DNA of 64,000 nucleotides, taken from NCBI RefSeq assembly GCF_021869535.1, contig NW_026262593.1, positions 68,350,322-68,414,321 of the forward strand, given 5' to 3'. A model generated the notes under the pieces. The model ran no database searches and was not told where the DNA came from. It saw nothing but the letters and a program-made list of their open reading frames with translations. The position numbers and the translations under genes are program-made. The stretch comes from Mytilus californianus (lineage: Eukaryota; Mollusca; Bivalvia; Mytilida; Mytilidae). Below are positions 24,288 through 35,329 of this stretch, piece after piece (position 1 is the first letter of the stretch; every line of letters begins with the position of its first letter).

Positions 24288-26241
24288 TATACGACCGCAA
24301 AAAAATTTTTGTGGTCGTATATTGGTATGATGTTGGCGTCGTCGTCGTCGTCTGCCGTCGTCCGGCGTTGTCCGAAGACACATTGGTTTTCGCACTCTAA
24401 CTTTAGTTTAAGTGAATGGATCTCTATGAAATTTTACCACAAGGTTCAATACCACAAAAGGAAGGTTGGGATTGATTTTGGGGTTTATGGTACCAATAGT
24501 TAAGGAATTAGGGGCCAAAAAGGGGACAAAAATAAGCATTTTTGTAACTTCCAGACATAACTTGTGTGTTAGTGTATGGATCTCTCTGACATTGTACCAC
24601 AAGGTTCCATATCACAAAAGGAATGCTGGGATTGATTTTGGGGGTAATTGCCTCCAAATTTTAGGAATTAGGGGCCAAAAAAGGTGCAAAAAACAAGCAT
24701 TTTTCTAGTTTCATGACAATAACTTGTGTGTAAGTGTATGGATCTTTCTGAAATTGTACTACAAGGTTCCATATCACAAAGGGAAAGCTGGAATTGAGTT
24801 TGGGGGTAATTGCCCGAAACGTTTAGGAATTGGGGGCCAAAAAGGGGCCAAAAATAAGCATTTTTCTAGTTTCCAGACAATAACTTGTGTTCAAGTGTAT
24901 GGATCTCTCTGAAATTGTACTGCAAGGTACCATACCACAAAGGGAAGGCTGGGATTGAGTTTGGGGGTGATGAATCATAAGGGGGTTCAAAAAATTTGGG
25001 GGGGGGATTTTTTTTTTTTCCTTTTTTTCTTTTTTTCCTTTTTTTTTTCTTTTAAAATTTTCCATTTTAAGTTGGTGATTTCTGATTTATATTTAAAAGC
25101 AAATAATAATGATATGGTAGGAGATACACACCAAACAGGATGTGTAAATTATTATATAATAAGTATTGTGCAATAGCAAGAAATTTTCAATTGCACAGTA
25201 TTGCACAATAGCAAGAAATCTTCAATTGCACAGTATTGCGCAATAGCAAGAAATCTTCAATTGCACAGTATTGCGCAATAGCAAGAAATATCCAATAGCA
25301 CAATATTGCACAATAGCAAGAAATTGTCAATTGTACAGTATTGCGCAATAGCAAGAAATATTTAATTGCACAGTATTGTGCAAAAGAAGATACTTCGTAT
25401 AAATTGCTTATTTCTTGACCAATTTCAATGGGGTTTTATTCTTGAATTCTTGGGGTTCTTTAATATGCTGAATCTAACCGTGTATTTAGTTTTTGGATTT
25501 TGGGCCCCGTTTTTAAATTGGTCCACATTGAGGTCCAAAGGGTCCAAAATTAAACTTTGTTTGATTTCATCAAAAATTGAATTCTTGGGGTTCTTTGATA
25601 TGCCGAATCTAACCATGTATTTAGATTCTTAATTTTTGGTTCCGTTTTCAAATTGGTCTAAATTAAGGTCCAAAGGGTCCAAAAATAAACTTAGTTTGAT
25701 TTTAACAAAAATTGAATTCTTAGGGTTCTTTGATATGCTGAATCTAAACATGTATTTCGATTTCTGATAATGGGCCCAGTTTTCAAGTTGGTCCAAATCA
25801 GGGTCCAAAATTAAACTTTGTATGATTTCAACAAAAATTGAATATATGGGGTTCTTTGATATGCAGAACATAACCATGTATTTAGATTTTTGATTTTTGG
25901 GCCCTGTTATCAACTTTGTCCACATTGAGGTCAAAAGGGTCCAATATTAAACTTTGTTTGATTTCATCAAAAATTGAATTCTTGGGGTTCTTTGATATGC
26001 TGAATTTAACCATGTATTTAGATTTTGGATATTGGACCATAATAGGTGAATGTCCAATTTAAAATTTTTAAGTTCTTAGACCACATTCATTCTGTGTCAG
26101 AAACCTATGCTGTGTCAAATATTTAATCACAATCCAAATGCAAAGCTGTATCAAGCTTGAATGTTGTGTCCATACTTGCCCCAACTGTTCAGGGTTCGAC
26201 CTCTGCGGTCGTATCAAGCTGCGCCCTGCGGAGCATTTTAT
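24288..26241 (+). mobile_element. Family A element A2
   Basis: Starts TATACGACCGCAAAAAAATT with a mirrored GTGGTCGTATATTGG and a short GTC-rich stretch. Four or so tandem units of about 130 bp, with GGATCTCTCTGAAATTGTAC, run to about 24960. A G-run/T-run block, a 30-odd-bp minisatellite (25165-25385) and CTTTGATATGCTGAATCTAA units follow. The end has the shared 3' module (26105-26205), the box TGCGGTCGTATC, a hairpin and TTTAT. Family E element E1 begins directly after it. Confidence 0.85.
25165..25385. repeat. Minisatellite inside A2
   Basis: Units with TTGCGCAATAGCAAGAAAT and CAATTGCACAGTA, about six copies, including an internal TTGCGCAA palindrome. Single related copies occur in B elements near 30590, 31150 and 56660. 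Confidence 0.85.
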
Positions 26242-27104
26242 TTAATTTTTAACCAGATTTTTGAAAGAAAAATCGGTTATTGATTTGGTAGTGTACAGCA
26301 GGCTGGCGGGCGGGTTGCTGCCAAACAGTGTCTGTTCATTAACATGAAAATGCTTTGACGAATTTTTTTTAAAATTTAGATTTGTTGTTTCCTGTGACTA
26401 GATGAAGGTCAAGTTCAATTTTCACGATTTTAGCTGTTCTCATTGTTGAGTTTTAGACATTTCTGTAGCAAAATTTATTTTTATTATATGAATTTGAGTT
26501 ATTTCCCTTTGAACAGAAAATGAAGTAATTAATAAGTATATGTATAGATAGTCTATCAATGATTGTATCTGTTCAATTGATTTTAGTCGGGAAAGGTCAA
26601 AAATTTCTTTTTAACTATTTTTTTTAAGTCATGTGTGTTTTGAAGGTAGATGTCACAGTTGTTGTGTGGTATTTTATTTTTACGATCGCGGTTGTATATT
26701 GGTGTCACGTAGGCGTCAGCGTCAGCATTGTCCGTAGACATTTGGTTTCCGGACAATAACTTAAGTATAAGAATATATAAATCTATGAAATTTAGACACA
26801 AGGTTTGAAACCACAAAAGGAAGGTTGGGATTGATTTTGGGGGTTATGGTCCCAACGGTTTAGGAATTAGGGGTCAAAAAGGGGGCCAAATAAGCTTTTT
26901 TCTAGTTTCAAGACAATAACTTGTGGAACAGTGTATGAATCTCTCTGAAATTGTACCACAAGTTTCCACACCACAAAGGGATGGTTAGGATTGGCTTTGG
27001 GGGGGGGGGGGACGGTTATGGCTCAAACCATTTAGGAATTAGGGGCAAAAAAGGGGGGAAAACAAGGGTTTCCTAGTTAATGGACAATTACTTAAGTATT
27101 GGTC

Positions 27105-27250
27105 TTTGGATCTTTATGGAATAGATATTTGACCATTAAGCATTATATAAGGGATAGCATTCAATTGATTCATGATATTTTACAGTATATAGAAGAGAAC
27201 AATATTTTTGGATTACTGCTCTTTATTGATTTTGAGAAAGCTTTGATTCT
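27105..27250 (+). pseudogene. L1-like LINE RT scrap
   Basis: The frame reads DSIQLIHDILQYIEENNI and then LLLFIDFEKA. It resembles the RT palm motif region (the first catalytic aspartate in IDFEKA) of mollusc L1-like elements. Only about 45 residues remain, so it is a dead scrap inside A3. Confidence 0.55.
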
Positions 27251-27299
27251 TTATGTTGGGACTTTTTACTATTTGTCTGCTAGTTCTAGTATGAATTAT

Positions 27300-27850
27300 T
27301 TTTTAGCTGTTTCTAGAAACATCAAATACTGTGATGGAAGTATATATAATATTATAATAGTGTATATCAAAGGGTTCAGTGGTAATAAATTTTTATACTC
27401 AGAATTGGTTATTCTTTGTTTTTTGGTTTTTTTTTTGCATTAGAGTTACCTCCCTTACAATGGTTTTGTAATAAAGAAATGTTGTATTGTTTTGAGGTGA
27501 TTAGCTGTCAATTTATTTATTTTTAAGCTCGCTGCTGTTTCTAGAAACATCAAATACTGTGATGGAAGTATATATAATATTATAATAGTGTATATCAAAG
27601 GGTTCAGTGGTAATAAATTTTTATACTCAGAATTGGTTATTTTTTGTTTGGTTTTTTTTTTGCATTAGAGTTACCTCCCTTACAACGGTTTTGTTATAAA
27701 GAAATGTTTTATTGTCTTGAGGTGATTAGCTGTCAATTTATTTTTAGAAGTAAATATTAAATGCTGATGAAGGTATATTATTTTTAGAAGTTACTATTAA
27801 ATGCTGATGAAGGTATATTATTTTTAGAAGTTACTATTAAATGCTGATGA
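27300..27850. repeat. About 230-bp direct duplication plus 36-bp triplet
   Basis: 27305-27520 is repeated nearly exactly at 27535-27745 (shared AGAAACATCAAATACTGTGA, GGGTTCAGTGGTAATAAA and GAGTTACCTCCCTTACAA). Three 36-bp units with TACTATTAAATGCTGATGAA follow. The near identity suggests a recent tandem duplication. Confidence 0.85.
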
Positions 27851-28076
27851 AGGTTTTATAATTTTAGCCATGATTATGTATGTCATTTTCTATTTTGATA
27901 CTTTTATGATGTATTTAAATGGGTTTTTATGGTTACTTGTGTATAAGTATTTTGATTGTTCTGAAATTGTACCACAAGGTTCAATACCAAAAGAAGAAGG
28001 TTGGGATTCATTTTGGGGGTAATTGCCCAAACCGTTCAGGAATTAGGGGTCAAAAAAGGTCTAAAACAAGCATTTT

Positions 28077-30825
28077 TATACGCCCGTTTACGGGACGTAT
28101 TATGGTATACCGTTGTCCGTCTGTCCGTCCGTCGTCAACATGTCAGACATTAACTCAAAAACGCTTAAACCAATTTGCATAAAACTTTGGTGAATTGTTA
28201 ATATCTATTGACGTGAGCTCCCTTTCGTTTTTTATAAATTTTAGATTTTACGTTTCCAAGTTATGGGGTTTTATTCATTTAAAAAGGGGGATTTTCCAGT
28301 TTTCAGACAATAACTCAAGAATGCTTTCACCAACTTGCAAGAAATTGTTGTGAATTGTTTATATCTATTGACATGAGCTCCCTTTTGATTTTTATAAATT
28401 TTAGATTTTACATTTCCAAGTTATGGGGTTTTATTCATTTAAAAAGGGGGATTTTCCAGTTTTCAGACAAAAAATCAAAAATGCTTTCAGCAGTTCTTAT
28501 GAAACTTTGGTGAATTGTTTATATCTATTGATGTAAGCTCCATTTAGAATTTTATAAATTTTACATTTTACATTTCTGAGTTATGGGGTTTTATTCATTT
28601 AAAAAGGGGGATTTTCCAGTTTTCGGACGATAACTCAAAAATGCTGTCAGCAATTCTCATGAAACTTTGGTGAATTGTTTATATCTATTGATGTAAGCTC
28701 CCTTTACATTTTTATACGACCGCAAAAAATTTTTGCGGTCGTATATTGGTATGACGTTGGCGTCGTCGTTGTTGTCGTCCGAAGACACATTGGTTTTCGC
28801 ACTCTAACTTTAGTTTAAGTGAATGGATCTCTTTGAAATTTTACCATAAGGTTCAATACCACAAAAGGAATTATTGGGGGTTATGGTACCAACAGTTAAG
28901 GAATTAGGGGCCAAAAATAAGCATTTTCTAGTTTCCAGACAATAACTGTGGAACGGTGTATGGATCTCTCTGAAATTATACTACAAGTTTCCATACCACA
29001 AAGGGATGGTTAGGATTTGCTTTGGGGGTTGTGGCTCAAACCGTTTAGGAATTAGGGGCAAAAAAGGGGGAAAAACAAGGTTGTCCTGGTTAATGGACAA
29101 ATACTTTAGTACAAAACATAATTTAAAGCAGTGTAAGGGAGATAAATCAAAAACATCATTGAAATTATCTCCCTTACACTGCTTTTAAATTATGTATAAA
29201 GTAATGGTTAATGAACAATTAAGATAATTTAAAACAGTGTAAGGGAGGTAATCCAAATACAACGTTTTGGTTACTTCCCTTACACTGCTTTTAAATTATG
29301 TTTAAAGAAATGCATGTTTATAAAGGAAGACCAGTAAAAATATCTGCAAATGTTGCATTTTTTTTTTACAAAGAAAATCCATATGAAAGATTTGACACTA
29401 TATTTTAAATTCTATTATAAAATAAATTTAGTTAGCACTATGGTAAATTTAAATGGGTGATTATGGTTTCAAACTCCATTGGAAATTTGAATTGAGATTA
29501 TGACCATATCTTTAGGGAAAGAATTTTTTGGTGGAAAAAAGGGGGGGGGGGGTAAAAAGAAATTGTGGGGGTCGATTTTTTCTCATTTTAGATTTCAGAA
29601 ATTAAAAAGAATTATTCTTCAAATATTATTTTTTTTTCAAATTTAAAATATTGAAAAATTTCAAGAAGTAATCTTTAATTGCACAGTATGGCGCATTAGA
29701 TTTGTAAAATCTTTGACCACATTTATTTATTTGTTATGCCGAATCTAACCATGTATTTAGATTTTTAATTTTGGGTCCAGTTTTCAAATTGGTTTACATT
29801 AAGGTCCAAAGGGTCCAAAATTAAACTTTGTTTGATTTTAACAAAAATTGAATATATGGGGTTCTTTGATATGCTGAATCTAACCATGTATTTAGATTTT
29901 TTATTTGGGGGCCCGCTATCAAATTGGTTCATATTGAGGTCAAAAGGGTCCAAAATTAAACTTTGTTTGATTTCATCAAAAATTGAATTATTGGGGTTCT
30001 TTGACATTCCAAATCTAACCGTGTATTTAGATTTTTAATTTTGGGTCCCGTTTTTTAAACTGGTCTACATTAAGGTCCAAAGGGTCCAAAATTAAACTTA
30101 GTTTGATTTTAACAAAAATTGAATTCTTGGGGTACTTTGATATGCTGAATCTAAACATGTGTTTAGATTTTTTATTATGGGCCCAGTTTTCAAGTTGGTC
30201 CAAGTTGGGGTCCAAAATTAAACTTTTGTTTGATTTCAACAAAAATTGAATATATCAGGGTTCTTTGATATGCTGAATCTAACCATGTATTTTGATTTTG
30301 GACATTGGACCATAATAGGTAAATTAAAAAAATTCAAGTTCTTAGACCACATTCTTTCTGTGTCAGAAACCTATGCTGTGTCAAATATTTAATCACAATC
30401 CAAATTCAGAGCTGTATCAAGCTTGAATGTTGTGTCCATACTTGCCCCAACTGTTCAGGGTTCGACCTCTGCGGTCGTATCAAGCTGCGCCCAGCGAAGC
30501 ATTTTATTATAAATTTCTAATATGACATTGAGAATTTATTGAACTTTAATTATTTATAGTCTGACAACAGATTTACTAAGTATTGCACAACAGCACAGTG
30601 TATTGCACAACAGCAAGAAATCTTTAATTGAATATAAATTCAATTCATATAACCAATTTCAAGTTCTTTGAATACATTTATTCAGAAACCTATAATATGT
30701 CAAATATTTAATACAATCCAAATTCAGACCTGTATCAAGCTTGAATATTGTGTTCATTTTTGCCCCAACTGTTCAGGGTTGGACCTCTGCGGGCGTATCC
30801 AGCTGCGCTCAGCGAAGCAGTTTAT
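28077..30825 (+). mobile_element. Family B element B1 interrupted by A4
   Basis: 5' TATACGCCCGTTTACGGGAC then GTCCGTCTGTCCGTCC. Tandem units of about 155 bp contain TTATGGGGTTTTATTC and AAAGGGGGATTTTCCAG. 3' shared module (30720-30790), the box GCGGGCGTATCC (reverse complement of the 5' TACGCCCG), hairpin GCTGCGCTCAGCGAAGC and TTTAT. It interrupts an A3 unit at GCATTTT/TCTAG; the uninterrupted GCATTTTTCTAGTTTC occurs many times in other A copies. Confidence 0.85.
28713..30507 (+). mobile_element. Family A element A4 inside B1
   Basis: 5' TATACGACCGCAAAAAATTT with the mirrored GCGGTCGTATATTGG and a GTC-rich stretch. The interior closely follows A1, including the pair of inverted GTGTAAGGGAGATAA/TTATCTCCCTTACAC blocks (29126-29180). 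The 3' module is at 30380-30475, with box TGCGGTCGTATC, hairpin and TTTAT. The B1 sequence on its two sides joins as ACATTTTTATAAATTTC, which fits the intact B2 copy near 56580. Confidence 0.85.
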
Positions 30826-31886
30826 TCTAGTTTTCAGACAATAACTTGTGTTTAAGTGTATGGATGTGTCTTAATTTGTACCACATCTTCAAAATTATTT
30901 TTTTTGGAAAAAGGAAGGGGGGGGGGGGGGGGGGGGGGTAAAAAAAAATGTTTTGTGGGGTGGGGCAATTTTTTTTCCTCAAAAGAAAATTCTCTTCAAG
31001 TATTTTTTTGGAAAAGGGGGGGGGGGGGGGTCAATTTTTTTTTCCTTAAGATTTAAGAAATTGTCAATTTTCCAAAGAAAAAAATTGGGGGTCACAATTT
31101 ATTTTGCTAATTCTTTGTATATAGTCTGAAAACAGATTTACTAAGTATTGCGCAACAGCACAGTGTATTGAACAACAGAAGAAATCTTCAATTGAATATA
31201 AATTCAAATCATACAACCATTTCAAGTTCTTGGACTACATTTATTCTGTGTCAGAAACCTATAATGTGTCAAATATTTAATTACAATCCAAATTCAGACC
31301 TGTATCAAGCTTGAATATTGTGTCCATTTTTGCCCAAACTGTTCAGGGTTGGACCTCTGCGGTCGTATTCAGCTGCGCTCGGCGAAGCAGTTTATTGTTG
31401 TGTGTGTTGATGTTTAATTTTTACTTGATTCTTTTTTGGGGTCCAGATTTGCAAATATCATTTTCATTAGATAATAATTTATTTTTATTAAAGGATATAT
31501 TTCATTACATTACATTGTGTAGATAAAGTTGTTGACATTGATAGATAAGTTGCAGATCTATATTAGTTTGTGACAAATGAAAGAAAAAATATTGGGAATT
31601 TTTGATTATATGTATATATAAAGTTTGATTACACTAAGTGTTTTTAAATAATTTTCACCTGTTTTCAGATAACAAAGCATGTGGTAAATATCAATCACAC
31701 AATTATAATTGGAGTGACAGATTTATTTGAAAATTTTCTGTTTCCTAAGTTTTGATAATGAAAAGCTCTGTAGGACAGTATAAATATTGTTTGAAATTTA
31801 CTGTTCATTATTAGACATTTTGATGATAATTACAGATAAATTTATAGATTTTTAAAAGACATTATATTAATGATAAATGACATTTT

Positions 31887-33515
31887 TATGCCCCCGCCGT
31901 AGCGTTGGGGTTATTAAGTTTTACCCTTGTCCGTCTGTACGTAGGTGTACGTACGTATGTCTGTACGTACGAACGTACGTCCCAAAATTGGTTTCCGTTC
32001 TCTAACTTGAGTTTGCCTCAACCAAATGTTATGAAACTTATACACAATGCTTATTACCACAAAACACAGATCAAGTTTGAATTTTGGTGGCGTCACTTTA
32101 ACCGTTCTAGAGTTATGCCCCTTTACAAATGGAAAAATTGCAAAATTTGTAGTTTCCGTTCTGTAACTTAAGTTTGCCTCAACCAAATGTTATGAAACTT
32201 ATACACAATGCTTATTACCACAAAACACAGATCAAGTTTGAATTTTGGTGGCGTCACTTTAACCATTCTAGCGTTATGCCCCTTTATAAATGGAAAAATT
32301 GCAAAATTTCGATTTTCTTCTAATTATCAAGTACTCCCCAAGGGTGACTGGGGAATAGAAGTATGGTCACCATTGGTCTTCCTCCGACTGGCAGTAAAAC
32401 CCTTGCTAAAGTGGGGCGTCCGTTTGGCTGTGCGGGATGTACAAATTTGCAGCCACGTCCAGTCAGAATGGGGACGTTAAATCTGATGCCTCGTTTAAAG
32501 AGAGTGCCACGCTCTTTGCACGTTAAGACCCCTTGCAACAACTCTTTGAGGGGCCCGTGGGTGACCTGTTGCAAGGCTAAATTTCTGACCCTATCCAATA
32601 TACCCTCATTTCCCGTGGCAGTCTAAATTTCTCAGACTTTAATCCCGGACGCCCCTATTACAGAACCTACCTATTGTATTTATTGTTAATTTGTTCTCGT
32701 CCTGAATATGCATGAAATATTTGCCACTGGACAGTAAGCAACCAACAATCAATCAATCAATTAAATATCAAGTAATTTTTATTTTGGAGTTATCTTCCTT
32801 TGTCCATGATTATAGTTGAATCAACTATAATCAATGCTTTATACAATGCAATGTTTAATTTTGACTTCCACTGATAAAACACAGATCAAGTTGAATTTGG
32901 GTAGTGTCACTTTAACCATTATTGAGTTATGTCCCTTTATAAATCGAAAGATTGCAAAATTTTTAGTTTCCATTCTGTAACTTAAGTTTGCCCAAACCAA
33001 ACATTATGAAACCTACACATAATATTCATTACCACAAAACTAAGATCAAGTACAAATTTTTTGTTTCCGTTTTCTAACTTTATTTTGCCTCAACCAAATG
33101 TTATGAAACTTATACACAATGCTTATTACTACATAATACAGATTAAGTACGAAATTTGGTGGCGACACTTTTACCATTCTTGAGTTATGTCCTTTTATAA
33201 ACATAAAAATTGCTGAAATTAGTTTGTCTCAACCAAATTAAATGTTATAAAACTTATTTATACACAACTGTTCTAGAGTTATGCGTGTTTACAAATAGAA
33301 AAATTGCTGAATTTTTAGTTTCTGTTCTCTACTTAAGTTAGCCTCAACCAAATGTTATGAGACTTACACACAATGCTTATTACCACAAAACTCAGATCAA
33401 GTTCAAATTTGGGTAGCATCACTTTTACCCTTCTTCAGTTATGTTCCTTTATAACTATATGATATGCAAGCGGGGGCATCATCTGTGTCCATATGTGGAC
33501 ACTATCCACATTTTT
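31887..33515 (+). mobile_element. Family D element D1
   Basis: 5' TATGCCCCCGCCGTAGCG with GTTGGGG, then a GTACGTACG-rich stretch. Tandem units contain CTTAAGTTTGCCTCAACC and AATGTTATGAAACTTATAC. The 3' end has the box GCGGGGGCAT (exact reverse complement of ATGCCCCCGC), hairpin GTGTCCATATGTGGACAC and a long T-run. An uninterrupted copy of the host sequence lies at 38280-38330, so the insertion boundaries are well constrained. Confidence 0.85.
32334..32765 (+). mobile_element. SINE-like element with (CAAT)n tail and 9-bp TSD
   Basis: A GC-richer block inside D1, flanked by a perfect 9-bp duplication TATCAAGTA (32325-32333 and 32766-32774). It ends CAACCAACAATCAATCAATC. The segment AATATGCATGAAATATTTGC followed by CACTGGAC is one I recognise from a widespread mollusc repeat. 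The duplication and simple tail show target-primed insertion. No A/B box was firmly identified, so it could instead be a truncated LINE 3' end. Confidence 0.75.
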
Positions 33516-34165
33516 TTTTTTTCTTTTTTTTTGGTAAATTGTTTGAAGAATTTTGTGGTAGGTTTGTTTGTTATTCTGTATAAACTAATTTTCTGAATGC
33601 TATATATATATATATATATTTTTTTTGACGAAGTGAACTCCTTTAAAAACTAATCTTATATTGCCTATTAAAAAACATATATTTATATTTCTGATTTTGG
33701 GTCCAGTTTTCAAGTTGGTCCAAATCAGGGTCCAAAACTAAATTGTTTGATTTTAACATAAATTGAATATATATAAGGTTCTATGAAATGCTGAATCTAA
33801 AGCTGTATTTATTTTCATTATTGATTAGATAATACCACATTGATGTCCAAATGGTCCTAAATTAAACTTTTGTTTGATTTCATCAAAAATTGAATTCTTG
33901 GGGTTTTTTGATATGCTGATTCTAACAATGTACTTAGATTTTGGATATTGGACCATAAAAGGTAAATGTCTGATTTCAAATTTTTGACCACATTCATTTT
34001 GTGTCTCAAACCTATGCTGTGTCAAATATTCAATCACAATCCAAATTCAGAGCTGTTTTAAGCTTAAATGTAATTGTTGTGTCAATACTTGCTCAACTGT
34101 TCAAGGTTCGACCTCTGCTGGAAAATCCAGTTTACTGTCACTCTGACAGCCTCTTGTTAGATTTT

Positions 34166-34428
34166 TATGCCCCACCTAGGGGCATTATGTTTTTTGGTCT
34201 GTGCGTCCATTCATTCGTCCGTCAGTTTGTCCCGCTTCAGTTTAAAGTTTTTGGTCAAGGTTAGTTTTTGATGAAGTTGAAGTCCAATCAACTTGAAACT
34301 TAGTACACATGTTCCCTATGATATGATCTTTCTAATTTTAATTGGAGTTTTTAACCCAATTTCACGGTCCACTGAACATAGAAAATGATAGTGTGAGTGG
34401 GGCATCCGTGTACTATGGACACATTTTT
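34166..34428 (+). mobile_element. Short family D-like element D2
   Basis: 5' TATGCCCCACCTAGGGGCAT (perfect hairpin) then GTCCATTCATTCGTCCGTC. 3' box GTGGGGCAT (reverse complement of ATGCCCCAC), hairpin GTGTACTATGGACAC and T-run. At about 260 bp it is the smallest complete member, with hardly any tandem repeat. It begins at the T-run right after the E1 end. Confidence 0.8.
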
Positions 34429-34943
34429 GTTTATCTATGCATGTGAAAAATTAATATAAACGAATTAAATACAAATAAAAATATAACATGTTATAATGAT
34501 TATAAATAAAGTATTCAGGAATTATATATTTTTCAACACACTCAAATGTTTATAGAGTATAAAAAAACAAAGTACCAATTACATATACATGTATATGCTA
34601 AATGTAGTAACACATACACAATTTACAAGGACATGATGTTTGAGTGAATCAGAAAAGCCTAAAATGATTAAAAATTTACCAGCAAATATCTAAATGTATT
34701 TGAAAGTAATTGAAATGTAATTCATAATTACATGGCAAACAGGCAATGCAATTAATTACTTTCAATTACATGTAATTGAAAATATGATGAATTACACATT
34801 ACATTGAATTACTTTCAAATTTGTAATTAATTACAGCAGGTCTGTTGAAAATTGTTTAACTCTTCATATATATTTTTAAAATAAGCTCATTCTTAAGCAA
34901 GAGAATTGAAGTCTTTGTTCATTTGAATTCAAAATCTAGTTTT
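34429..34943. other. AT-rich, TAATTACA blocks
   Basis: 34690-34840 is dense in TGTAATTxAATTACA-like palindromes, related to 18955-19100. No gene seen. Confidence 0.5.
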
Positions 34944-35329
34944 TATATGACAGCATAATTTTTGCGGTTGTATAATGATATGACTTTTTGGTCATTGTCG
35001 TCATCGTCCGTAGACGATTTAGGATATAAGTATATGGATCTCTATGAAATTGTACCACAAGGTTCCATACCACTAAAGAAAGATTTGGATTGATTTTGGG
35101 GGTTATTGTCCTAACTGTTGAGGAATTAGAGGTAAAAAAGGGGCCAAAAATGAGCATTTTTCTTGTTTTAGGATGATTACTTGTGTATAAGTATATCGAT
35201 CTCTATGAAATAGTACCACAATGTTCCATACCTAAAAAAGAAGGTCTGGATTAAATTTGGGGTTGTGGCCCTAACAGTTTATGAATAAGGAGCCAAAAAG
35301 GGATACAAAAACAAGGATTTTCTGGTTTT
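34944..35329 (+). mobile_element. Diverged family A 5' part
   Basis: Starts TATATGACAGCATAATTTTT with GCGGTTGTATAATG, a GTC/ATC stretch, and two units with ATGGATCTCTATGAAATTGT. It is cut by E2 at 35330; its 3' end was not found. Confidence 0.6.

Larger units (their letters stand above)
26681..31395 (+). mobile_element. Older family A-type element A3, nested
   Basis: Diverged 5' box TACGATCGCG with GTTGTATATTGG; 3' shared module (31270-31360), box CTGCGGTCGTATT, hairpin GCTGCGCTCGGCGAAGC and TTTAT. It contains a LINE scrap, a local duplication and element B1. It sits in E1 at TTTTATTTT/TGTTTG-like sequence, which occurs uninterrupted near 38665. Confidence 0.75.
26250..34160 (+). mobile_element. 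Family E element E1, heavily nested
   Basis: The 5' end is TAACCAGATTTTTGAAAG followed by the mirrored AAAAATCGGTTATTG. The 3' end is a shared module (34015-34115), then GGAAAATCCAGTTT, the hairpin CTGTCACTCTGACAG and CTCTTGTTAG. Unnested, it is only about 1.5 kb; the rest comes from A3 (26681-31395) and D1 (31887-33515). The uninterrupted E-type copy at 38240-38760 supplies both empty sites. Confidence 0.75.

Noticed and set aside
32208-32626. Overlapping frames on both strands near 32.4 kb
   Set aside because: They lie in the GC-richer SINE-like insertion, where stops are rarer. No protein motif.
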